Below the pieces are notes generated by a model. That model worked only from the letters and a program-made list of their open reading frames with translations. It was not told the origin of the DNA and ran no database searches. The position numbers and the translations under genes are program-made. This document shows, piece by piece, positions 5,965 through 12,741 of a DNA stretch of 12,741 bases. Source of the DNA: Zygnema cylindricum. Taxonomy: Eukaryota; Streptophyta; Zygnematophyceae; Zygnematales; Zygnemataceae. Position 1 is the stretch's first letter, and each line of letters starts with the position of its first letter. Where the stretch lies: the NCBI GenBank assembly GCA_037447655.1, contig JBBHKE010001799.1, positions 92,128 to 104,868 on the forward strand, in the 5' to 3' direction.

Positions 5965-6972
5965 ATGGCCGGCCAAGCATCCTCGCCCCCTCTCTCTCTC
6001 TCTCTCTCATCTCCTCCACCTAAACCTCGCCATCAAGCCTCAAAACGGATAGCCTCAAAACGGATAGAATGTACTGGGTGCCATAACCATTTCGCGACGG
6101 GTGCCGGTATTTCCCGGCATACAAAGAGTTGTCAACGATTTTTGGCCCAGGGAGGCCTATCCTCTAGTACCCTTCCTTCCACCGCACTCCCATCCGGACC
6201 TACAAGCGAAGATTGGGCATTTGTACGCGAATTAGACGTGCTTGGAGCGTATGATTTGGGATCACCCCGTCCACGATTATACACGCGGATCCCCATGGCT
6301 GTGCGGATTATAGTACAGGACGCCCTCCACCTCCCTTTGACCTTTATTTGTTCCGATCCCACGGATGTTGGACCTTGGAACCTCCTTTTCATGTTTTCTC
6401 TTTGGGTTCTAGTTTTACCCCGCCGTGGAGGTGGTAGCGGGGCCCGAGAAACTATGGCTCGTTGCCGACGATTCCTTCGAGGTGATTGGAAGGCCCTTCA
6501 CGCCGAGCACGAGGATCGAGTTGCAAGTGCTTCCTTCACACCACGTGGTAGATCTACGACTTTAGATGTACCATCCTCTTATCGTCGTGCGGTTCATTTG
6601 GGCCGAGTTGCTCGACATGTGGGCGTGGCCGCACGCGACGCGGCTAGGAGGAAGGAGCGTGATTATGCCCATCGCGATGCTATGGATGGTTTCATTCCGA
6701 TGGCGGTGGAGATATTTGGTTGTTTGGGTGTGGCTTTGGACGAGTTTCTCCGTGCTTGTGGTCGGCGTTCGTTTGAGCGGCGGGGACCTGGGAGCCCTTC
6801 AGTTTCAGTACTTACTTCTTTTTACCGTCAACGTTTATCAGTGGCCCTTCAGCGAGTGCAGGCTTCTATCCTCCTTGGATCGTCTATTGCGGCTATGGAT
6901 CGTCGACGTGTCCCGGAACTCCCGCCTCGTGCTCCTCCGGGGTTCGGGGACTTACGTGGTTGCTTTGCATAG
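5965..6972 (+). CDS. Zinc-finger protein with retroelement-like flanking domains but no reverse transcriptase
   Basis: This is an intact 335-residue ORF. The ATG has a strong context (A at -3, G at +4), and stop is TAG 6970-6972. Residues 6-20 are a Ser/Leu/Pro low-complexity stretch from a CT run, and ASKRI is tandemly repeated near 25-34. Residues 36-56 form C-X2-C-X12-H-X3-C (C36, C39, H52, C56), a C2HC zinc finger followed by RFLAQ. Residues 137-178 (GPWNLLF..., LPRRGGG, RCRRFLRGDWKAL) match my memory of the pre-RT segment in protist and algal non-LTR retrotransposon proteins. Residues 228-305 (RRKERDY, FIPMAVEIFGCLG, SVALQRVQASIL) match the segment after the RT and nuclease in such proteins. 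The catalytic RT YxDD and PD-(D/E)XK motifs are absent. It is GC-richer than its surroundings. It could be an internally deleted element, a non-autonomous ORF or a domesticated gene. The reading frame is certain; the family relation is recalled, not searched. Confidence 0.75.
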   Translation: MAGQASSPPLSLSLSSPPPKPRHQASKRIASKRIECTGCHNHFATGAGISRHTKSCQRFLAQGGLSSSTLPSTALPSGPTSEDWAFVRELDVLGAYDLGSPRPRLYTRIPMAVRIIVQDALHLPLTFICSDPTDVGPWNLLFMFSLWVLVLPRRGGGSGARETMARCRRFLRGDWKALHAEHEDRVASASFTPRGRSTTLDVPSSYRRAVHLGRVARHVGVAARDAARRKERDYAHRDAMDGFIPMAVEIFGCLGVALDEFLRACGRRSFERRGPGSPSVSVLTSFYRQRLSVALQRVQASILLGSSIAAMDRRRVPELPPRAPPGFGDLRGCFA

Positions 6973-7230
6973 ATTTTTAGTTATGTTAGGGTTTTGTTGT
7001 TATGTGTTAGCTTTTTCTTTTGGTGTTTCGTTTGTTGTTTTTTGCTTTTTTGGGTGTTTTCCGTCTACTAGTTGTCATTTTGTGGTTTCGTTGCTTTTGC
7101 CTTGCTTATCGCTTTTGTTTTTTCCCCCAACATATAGTTTTTCAATTTTTGCCGTGCTACTTCTCTTTTGTTCCCCATGAACTTAGATGGTTTACCATCG
7201 CGCTTTTTAATAAAGTCAGCCCCATTATAC
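6973..7230 (+). promoter_or_regulatory. T-rich 3' UTR with polyadenylation signal
   Basis: T/G-rich sequence follows the stop. AATAAA lies at 7209-7214 (TTTTTAATAAAGTCAGCC), preceded by a small hairpin GATGG-TTTA-CCATC at 7186-7199. This suits the 3' end of a polyadenylated transcript of the zinc-finger ORF. Frames in this stretch on either strand look like shadows of T-rich DNA. Confidence 0.55.
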
Positions 7231-7449
7231 TTTACTTGTACCAATGTATACCCCAAACGTACATTTTTTTACAAAATGACGTGACTGTGCACAACCAAAA
7301 CAGTCGCTGCCATGATCAATTCCCGTAATATATCATAAAATCGAAGATGCACATCGTTTACAGCAAATAGCTTGTACCTTTTAACATTCAAAAACGTTTG
7401 TTATAGCCCATTTACGACTTATAAAAAAAAAAATCCCACTATCATCAAC

Positions 7450-7521
7450 TATTCGGTAGCATAGTGGGAAGTATCCCAGCCTGTCACGCGGGTGACCCGG
7501 GCTTAATTCCCGGCTGGAAAG
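7450..7521 (+). tRNA. tRNA-Asp (GUC), degenerate; probably a pseudogene or tRNA-derived element
   Basis: The 72-nt sequence folds as a tRNA with anticodon loop CTGTCAC (GTC, Asp), discriminator G at 7521, a perfect A-box (TAGCATAGTGGG) and a T stem CCGGG/CCCGG. CGCGGGTGACCCGGG matches plant-type tRNA-Asp as I remember it. TTTT at 7526-7529 could end Pol III transcription. Defects are an A-A mismatch at pair 2-71, wobbles at 4-69 and 6-67, C11-A24 in the D stem, A29-G41 in the anticodon stem, and a T loop CTTAATT instead of TTCRANN, losing the conserved T54 and C56. The B-box is therefore damaged (8 of 11). It is likely non-functional, or an unusual or SINE-head sequence. Confidence 0.6.
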
Positions 7522-7615
7522 ACTATTTTGACATTTCATATTAAAATTTTATTTGATCTTCAGATGGACCTTTCAAATAGAATCCGTTTTACCCTTTCAC
7601 ATATTTAACAAACTA
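7522..7615. other. Unassigned spacer between the tRNA-like gene and the 118-bp repeat
   Basis: AT-rich, with no supported feature except the T4 run at 7526-7529. Confidence 0.4.
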
Positions 7616-7851
7616 TTGTGCCAACAAACGATTACTCCTTCAAAGCAAAATAAGCGTTCCCGGTTAAGAAGGTAATTTTCCAGATTAAGGGTGAAGTTCC
7701 ATTAGGACATTCTGTAATTGTACGGCCAACATTTTGTGCCAACAAACGATTACTCCTTCAAAGCAAAATAAGCGTTCCCAGTTAAGAAGGTAATTTTCCA
7801 GACTAAGGGTGAAGTTCCATTAGGACATTCTGTAATTGTACGGCCAACATT
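7616..7851. repeat. 118-bp direct tandem repeat, two copies
   Basis: Copies at 7616-7733 and 7734-7851 differ at only two positions (CCCGG/CCCAG and AGATTAAG/AGACTAAG). Each carries TAAGGGTGAAGTTCCATTAG, whose core matches inverted sequences farther right. Confidence 0.95.
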
Positions 7852-8320
7852 ACAGAATGCTACAATTTGAACGAAGTTCCATTGCGCAGAGTCTGTAATC
7901 TACGCGCTCGAAACTGAGTGGTACCACGTAAGTTAATATCGGATATTAAATATCGTCAATGATTTTCACACCGACCAAAAATCTTAATTCGCGTACCATG
8001 TACGTGCGTACTAAGTCATCGTGCAACACAAATTTTGTACTCTTCGTAGACGCCTTGTCACATACCACATCATTTTTTAGGGTTCCTCTTTTTTCGCGTG
8101 ATGAATGAGCGTTGCCAAAAAGAGTGTGACAAATGGGCGCTAACAGAAATAGCGTGACGAAAGTGCGTTACGCCTTTTCGTTTGTATTTTTTTTTTTCAA
8201 TACGTATATCGTGTGCGAAAATTTTTGATTTCCGTTGGTTGCCATTTTGACACGTATGCTCATTATCCAACGTGTCGTGGCTCAATTTTTTTTGTAAGAA
8301 CGTTATTCCATTAAGCGGTC
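7852..8320. other. Unassigned repeat-bearing sequence
   Basis: No convincing gene. It contains a diverged GAAGTTCCATTGCGCAGAG-TCTGTAAT unit at about 7873-7898, related to the 118-bp repeat, plus many GTACG/TACGT words. A short - strand frame (8070-8285) is probably chance. Confidence 0.4.
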
Positions 8321-8349
8321 TCAGTAAACGTCAAAAATTCGTTTACTGA
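8321..8349. repeat. Perfect 10-bp stem inverted repeat
   Basis: TCAGTAAACG (8321-8330), a 9-nt spacer, then CGTTTACTGA (8340-8349). It lies between two more GTTCCATT-family units (about 8307 and 8358), both ending in CAGTAA. Confidence 0.85.
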
Positions 8350-8425
8350 AGCCATCGTTCCATTGTGTCGGGTCAGTAACCGACGTTTTATTTGCGTGGC
8401 AAAATTTGATTGGTTCACGAAATAT

Positions 8426-8863
8426 ATGATTACGATTCTAAAAACCTTCAAAGAATCTCTGACAGCGAATTGTGACCACATATTTGTACCAACGAAGGTA
8501 AAAAGTGACTCGTACGACATATTAAATAAAATTTGTACGGGCGGACGAAACTTAAGATTTGTAAAAGCGTACGAAAATGTCAAAATGGTTAGTGGATGGC
8601 AACAGACGCGTGAAACAATATCCTCCGTCAAAGATTTTCTTGCGTCTTCCGGTGGCCTCGCATCCTCCCTGGCGGAAGGCACATGTCATATGCGACGTGT
8701 ACTCACCTGGTCGCGCGGTCGTCGTGGATATTTGTTCACTTTTCCACGAGGCACGATGCAATTCGTTCAGGCGCTGAGAATTGACCTACTCGGGGTCACT
8801 TGTTGCGAACTGAAAGTGTCAGACGATGTCATATCCGATTATGCATCTGATGGTCCACATTAA
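8426..8863 (+). CDS. Unrecognised hypothetical ORF, 145 codons
   Basis: The frame is open from 8363, but the first ATG is at 8426. It ends at TAA 8861-8863. The product starts MITILKTFKESLTANCDHIF, has no recognised domain, no signal peptide and no clear membrane segment. Overlapping frames on both strands are also open here (8577-8777 + and 8311-8682 -), which argues that local composition simply lacks stops. It sits inside the inverted-repeat pair at 7688/9217 and could be a remnant of an element's gene. The + frame at 8577-8777 (AHVICDVYSPGRAVVVDI) looks about as protein-like. There is no AATAAA soon after the stop. Confidence 0.2.
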   Translation: MITILKTFKESLTANCDHIFVPTKVKSDSYDILNKICTGGRNLRFVKAYENVKMVSGWQQTRETISSVKDFLASSGGLASSLAEGTCHMRRVLTWSRGRRGYLFTFPRGTMQFVQALRIDLLGVTCCELKVSDDVISDYASDGPH

Positions 8864-9000
8864 CGCCCGTAAACATGGACAATCAAATCCCTCATTCAGT
8901 AGCCTTGTTTTTCTGACATTTGTTTTTTTGGTACGGAACTGTACGAAACAGTACGACTTTCGGTAAACAACGTCATTTTTTCCCTAATGGAACCTTGCCC

Positions 9001-9038
9001 TAATTGGTGATGTACCTCGCGAGGTACATCACCGATTA
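9001..9038. repeat. 38-bp near-perfect palindrome
   Basis: The central 28 bp (9006-9033) is a perfect palindrome, GGTGATGTACCTCG followed directly by its reverse complement with no spacer. Pairing extends to 19-bp arms with one T:G at 9005/9034. It abuts the inverted end-like sequence at 8984-9001. It could form a cruciform or RNA hairpin, or be a dyad binding site. Confidence 0.9.
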
Positions 9039-9411
9039 CAAAAACTTTCGAAGCAAATGTTTCACGAAGAAATATCCAACGGTCGTTGTTAACTCCCAGA
9101 CTTTTGGAGAATATTGGCAAGATTCTCTGTAATGTTGTTTTCCGCATAGAAACAAAATAAGAAATACAACGTAGTACGGAGAGGTCTGAATTTCTGTAAA
9201 CTTCCTCACTTTTGGTCTAATGGAACTTCACCCTAAAGGTGAACCTCCACCAGGCGAAAAGTGGGGTTCTTTACTGGAAAAAGTGTACTTTCGTACAGAT
9301 CCAGCTCACTGATTTTTTTTATTTTTTTTTTAAACATGATTACTGTCGGCGCGTCAAGATTCTCCAAACTTTTGGGTGATAACGTCTACCGTCGGATTAC
9401 GTGTTTTGGAA

Positions 9412-9491
9412 GTAAACGGTCACGTCGTCCAATGATTAAATACTCTCCTCAGAAGGAGAGTCATTAATCACCGGACGTGTAAAATGTTTAC
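9412..9491. repeat. Imperfect hairpin-forming inverted repeat
   Basis: The inner arms 9433-9449 and 9454-9470 pair at 15 of 17 positions around a 4-nt loop (CAGA). Outer short matches CACGTC/GACGTG (9421-9426 / 9474-9479) and GTAAAC/GTTTAC (9412-9417 / 9486-9491) extend it with small internal loops. It resembles a small foldback unit. Confidence 0.6.
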
Positions 9492-10086
9492 GCGTGGAAA
9501 GGTAGTGTAGGGACCGCGCGCCTTCGGATAGGGGGGGATCAAATCCAACGAAAACCACAAAAAAAATATATTTGTTGACAAATGTGTCGTGACGCCTCCT
9601 CCACGATCCGCTCACATCCATAATTTATGGCGCCACGACGAAACACGAACGACAAAACAACTACAAAAAATACATAACACGAACGTACGAATTGAACATT
9701 CCCGTAATTTAATTTTGCGACTGGATGTACGGATACAAGTCCATATATTGTGCTTTTTGAATCTTTGACTGCTCGTCGTCATAACATGAACCTACGTGCG
9801 CCCAATCGAAAGAAAGCACGTACGCGATAGGTTCCATTGCTAACACGACCTGATGGAGAAGTGAACGAAGTATTACTGCCAGTAAACGTTTCAGTACAAT
9901 TACTGTCGACGCCTGATGGAGGGTTACCCTAAATTCTTTGTTAATTTGTAAAATCATCAACGTTTAGATTCCACCATGAAGACTTTGTTAAATTCTCATT
10001 ATAATGAAGTGAAAATGTAGTATTTTTTTAACAAAGTATAACTTAGTGTAGGCATCATTTTGACATTGGAATAAACCTTTCCCATA
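9492..10086. other. Unassigned sequence
   Basis: No supported gene. The - strand frame at 9709-9960 (83 codons, starting MMILQINKEFRVTL) is unrecognised and has no supporting signals. A + strand AATAAA lies at about 10070-10075. Confidence 0.35.
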
Positions 10087-10095
10087 CTTAACACA

Positions 10096-10144
10096 CCCCT
10101 CCCTCCTCCCTCCCTCCCTCCCTCCCTCCCTCCCTCCCTCTCTC
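10096..10144. repeat. (CCCT)n microsatellite
   Basis: A run of CCCT units with minor interruptions, ending in CTCTCT. Confidence 0.95.
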
Positions 10145-12436
10145 TACTCCTTTAAATAAAATAATAAAAGGGGCACATCTAGTTCAGGTTGCGAATGTTT
10201 GATCAATGCGTACAAAAACGTTTCCAAGCGAAAAAAACAATATTAAACTCGGATACAAATGCGATAAAATTACTTTTTCTTGGTTGGGTCAGCGAAAGAC
10301 ATCGGTCGACTTTTAACATTGTAAAAAAAAAAGTTTTTAAGGTAAAATACGTGTAATCATTGGGCCGTACTTTTCCAAAACAAGTTCTAAGCTCAATTGC
10401 TCGTGAGACAACTATTTTTTCGTTTTAATTTCGTGGCTTCATTTTTTTAATACGTAAGTCGATGATGTCTTTGTGTATGGCTTTACAATCACATTAGTTA
10501 GACGAACATTTGGAGGGGGTCGTCCACTTGTTTTTAAAATTTTCCGATCACGAGGAAGAATCTAAAACAGACAACATATAGCAAAGTCGTCGTTTGGAAT
10601 AAAAACCCAAAAAAACCCTAAAATACCCATCTCTTATATTTGTCTCGCTTTTGTTCTTATGTTTTCTTCTTGTTATTATATAATAAGACACCTTTTCATA
10701 AAATATTGGAATAGAAAAACCAATAGGGTTTTTTAGGCGTAAAATACAAAAACAACGAGTCAAGAGAAAAAAGGCAGAAGCCATCGAGGAAAAACAAATA
10801 AGACAGTACTAATCGAAATAAATACCAAAACGAACAAAAACTACTAGAGGTGGTACACACAATATAAAATAAAATATAAAAGGTGATTACCCCAACTAAA
10901 ACAAACTAAGGTCCATAGGTTGTAGAAGGTCGCGGAAATGGAAAAGTTCCCTTAGTGGAAGATTTGGGAGGTCTCGTATGCCATCGGATGTTATGCTTTG
11001 TCGGAGGAGAGTCACGGCTCACGTTTGTCACATGGCAGCCGATACACCTTGACCTCGTAATTGTGTAGCCGCAATTTTATCTCACACCAAATAATGCGTA
11101 GCGTTGGGTTCCCCTCGTACGAGCAACGAAACAAACATAACATTTCATAATCAATACGGTGGTTAAAAACACAAGATCGAATCCCCCACGTCGAGGTGGA
11201 GTTAAACCTAAACGTAGAAATAAATCAAGCGTAAGCTGGTTGACCATCAAACGAAATGAAAAAAAACAAGAGTGGCTCACAACCACGAACAAACCTTGCG
11301 GCCACGAACACAAAGGCAAATTATCACCCATTTGAGGAAAATGTAACACGCATAACATCTTTCGATATTCAACGACTACCAATTGATATTTTTTACGCTT
11401 ATGAAGCTGAAAGCTATAGTTTGAAAATGATAGACCTAATAGGTGGAAATTGATCCAAGCGTGAAGCGATAATAGTGCACTAGCCGAGATATGCTCATAA
11501 AACGGGAATATGAGTTCATCCACAATCGGGATGACCTAAGTTAGGATAGGGATGTCATCAACAACCAAACGAGGTAATGGTAGGCGCAACCAATACCTTT
11601 TTCTTAAATACGAGAATGGGGCAATAATGGCCAAGAAAATCAAACCTAAACCAATGTTGAAAATTGGTAGGTTAGTAAACGATCCACGTGGTTAATAGAA
11701 AACCCCATGCCTAACTAGGTGGTGTAACAAACTGAAAAGATTGTTGGTAATTTTTTTTTAGAGGTGACAAAAAGAAGACGAACGTTATTGATGTTTGATT
11801 GAGACAAAGAGTGTCTTCAACAAAACAACGTGTCAAAAATGTAAACGCTTCTTGGGAGTCCCAAAGCTTAGAAAGGTCGTCACAATTCGAGAGATCTCCC
11901 TAACAAATCATCACCAACTGCGCCATTCTTAAAGGAATGGGTTCCTATGAGGCATATAGTTTTTGATCCGTAGGGTGGCAAGTTTCCCTACTAAAAATGT
12001 CCTCGTCAGAGGTTTAAAACAATATGCTATATGGAATGCTTGCCCGCATTGAATGTCATACTTCGAAACGAAGTGAAACCTCTAAAATTGATCTCCTTTC
12101 CCTCTTTTCCAAAATTCCAAATTAAGGCCTTACGCTAAAGTTATAGTGGAACGAAAAAACTTACGTTTTGAGACCATAAAAAAGTTTGTCCCCTATAACA
12201 TTTGCAAACAATTGTAATTGTGCTAGACTATCTCCAACAGGAAATAACGTTGATACCCTTTCTATTATTCATATCTTTTGAAAAATGGTGACAGATGAGC
12301 GCTACAACATCGATGGAAATACTCTACTTTTAGAATGGCAAGCTCTGCTGGCCAACTGTGCTTTCTTAATATACTTTGAGTAGCAAATGCATTTGACTCC
12401 GTCGAGTAACCGTCAGATTCACGGCCGCTTCAAACA
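10145..12436. other. Long A-rich region without a supported gene
   Basis: The + strand is A-rich, so the complement is T-rich like the introns at the left end, which would suit a large intron or gene on the - strand. Frames at 10548-10784 (-), 11077-11523 (-, 148 codons) and 11256-11453 (+) show no recognised domain. The long - frame is rich in Leu/Phe/Val from T-rich DNA. A small inverted match AAAAAACCCT (about 10609) / AGGGTTTTTT (about 10726) and a shared TAAAATAC are seen. No LTR, primer-binding site or reverse-transcriptase motif was recognised. Confidence 0.35.
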
Positions 12437-12625
12437 ATGTCAACGACAAAAAAATTGGAAAGGTACAGACCTGTACCACCTGGCCGGAAAACGCGGAGCC
12501 AACCAGTGTACAAAGGGCGAAGAAAACAGGTTGACAATTGCACCAAAAGAAACGGAACATTCATGATGACTACAGTACTCGTACGCGTACATCTGCAAGA
12601 AGGCGAATGGGAAGCTGCCAGATAA
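12437..12625 (+). CDS. Small basic unrecognised protein, or terminal exon
   Basis: A 62-codon ORF starts at ATG 12437 (A at -3) and ends at TAA 12623-12625. It begins MSTTKKLERYRPVPPGRKTR and ends EGEWEAAR, with 15 Lys/Arg among 62 residues. No family is recognised. AATAAA at 12629-12634 lies 4 nt after the stop, which supports a real + strand 3' end. An in-frame TAA at 12407-12409 limits upstream extension unless a splice junction intervenes. A short hairpin GGTACA-GACC-TGTACC lies within the coding sequence. The - strand frames overlapping it are probably shadows. Confidence 0.3.
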   Translation: MSTTKKLERYRPVPPGRKTRSQPVYKGRRKQVDNCTKRNGTFMMTTVLVRVHLQEGEWEAAR

Positions 12626-12628
12626 CCA

Positions 12629-12634
12629 AATAAA
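12629..12634 (+). promoter_or_regulatory. Polyadenylation signal AATAAA
   Basis: A canonical hexamer just after the stop at 12623-12625. Such close spacing is unusual, since the 3' UTR before the signal would be only 3 nt. Confidence 0.4.
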
Positions 12635-12741
12635 GGAGACGACCGGAGCTGGCAGCAACCGCGTTGATTCTGGCTCAAGGAGGTCGGTCCTCTCAAAAGC
12701 ATTTCTTTTGTGATTCCCTGGACGCTGGGTTCGACGACACG

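Larger units (their letters stand above)
7688..9234. repeat. Inverted terminal-repeat-like sequences, 18 bp, with TAA flanks
   Basis: AGGGTGAAGTTCCATTAG (7688-7705, again 7806-7823) is the perfect reverse complement of CTAATGGAACTTCACCCT at 9217-9234. Outside the GGGTGAAG end on the left is TAA, and outside the CTTCACCC end on the right is also TAA, which would be a 3-bp direct repeat. A diverged inverted copy, CTAATGGAACCTTGCCCT (8984-9001, 15 of 18), is likewise followed by TAA if read from the last CCC. GGG-starting ends with TWA target duplications suit PIF/Harbinger-type elements. No transposase is recognised between them, so this is a candidate non-autonomous or decayed element. Confidence 0.45.

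Noticed and set aside
6566-7328. Overlapping + frames (204 and 102 codons) and a - frame beside the zinc-finger ORF
   Set aside because: They overlap the well-supported 5965-6972 frame or lie in its T/G-rich 3' UTR, and give Phe/Leu/Val-rich peptides.
8311-8682. 123-codon - frame opposite the 8426-8863 ORF
   Set aside because: Four overlapping frames on both strands are open here, so openness is not informative; no domain is seen.
8577-8777. CDVYSPGRAVVVDI as a possible PD-(D/E)XK nuclease trace
   Set aside because: It is only a short suggestive string with no second catalytic motif and no aligned family context.
10609-10735. AAACCCTAAA-like words as telomeric repeat
   Set aside because: Only single units occur, with no array.
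11077-11523. 148-codon - frame as a possible retrotransposon pol fragment
   Set aside because: No RT, integrase or protease motif could be found; the composition fits T-rich intron-like DNA.
11985-12055. GLKQYAIWNA-like + strand peptide resembling the Copia RT GLKQ motif
   Set aside because: The frame is short with stops on both sides and no neighbouring RT motifs; likely chance.
1-12741. CRISPR arrays, bacterial operons, riboswitches or rRNA
   Set aside because: The direct repeats seen are contiguous tandem units without regular unique spacers, and no bacterial-type gene organisation or rRNA sequence is visible.

Overview
The window looks like nuclear DNA of a eukaryote. It has GT-AG exons separated by T-rich introns, AATAAA-type polyadenylation signals, long microsatellites and pyrimidine tracts, a tRNA-Asp-like sequence, and a zinc-finger ORF that resembles part of a protist or algal non-LTR retrotransposon protein. 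No bacterial gene organisation is visible. Ser/Pro-rich (PPSPPP) stalk exons, and a tRNA-Asp arm that resembles plant tRNA-Asp, make an alga or other plant-like protist plausible. The lineage cannot be fixed from this sequence alone.

Region 1 (1-3130) holds the 3' end of a multi-exon gene on the + strand. Five short exons (65-134, 855-929, 1436-1519, 2115-2198, 2989-3056) are joined by introns that all fall in phase 1. The last exons read as two Pro/Ser-rich stalk modules and then a short hydrophobic tail with a stop, the layout of a secreted, GPI-anchored or tail-anchored wall or surface glycoprotein. The two stalk exons lie in a roughly 0.65-0.7 kb tandem duplication (1085-1797 and 1813-2446). 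A four-copy 20-bp repeat begins inside the last codons.

Region 2 (3130-5110) is mostly non-coding. It contains a pyrimidine tract of about 436 bp, a weak interrupted ORF on the - strand (4113-4652), and a perfect 67-bp tandem repeat (2.4 copies) next to region 3.

Region 3 (5110-7230) starts with about 700 bp of compound microsatellites (long A, C, CA, CG and TA runs). A 335-codon ORF (5965-6972) follows, with an N-terminal C2HC zinc finger, a pre-RT-like segment and a post-nuclease-like C-terminal segment, but no reverse transcriptase. An AATAAA lies 237 nt past its stop. It is either an RT-deleted retroelement copy or a domesticated derivative.

Region 4 (7230-9500) is repeat-rich: a decayed tRNA-Asp(GUC)-like gene, a 118-bp tandem duplication, a family of GTTCCATT-centred repeats in both orientations (some resembling transposon ends flanked by TAA), a 38-bp near-perfect palindrome and other inverted repeats. 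One modest unassigned ORF lies inside. Region 5 (9500-12741) holds a CCCT microsatellite and long unassigned A-rich sequence. It ends with a small basic ORF (12437-12625) followed 4 nt after its stop by AATAAA.
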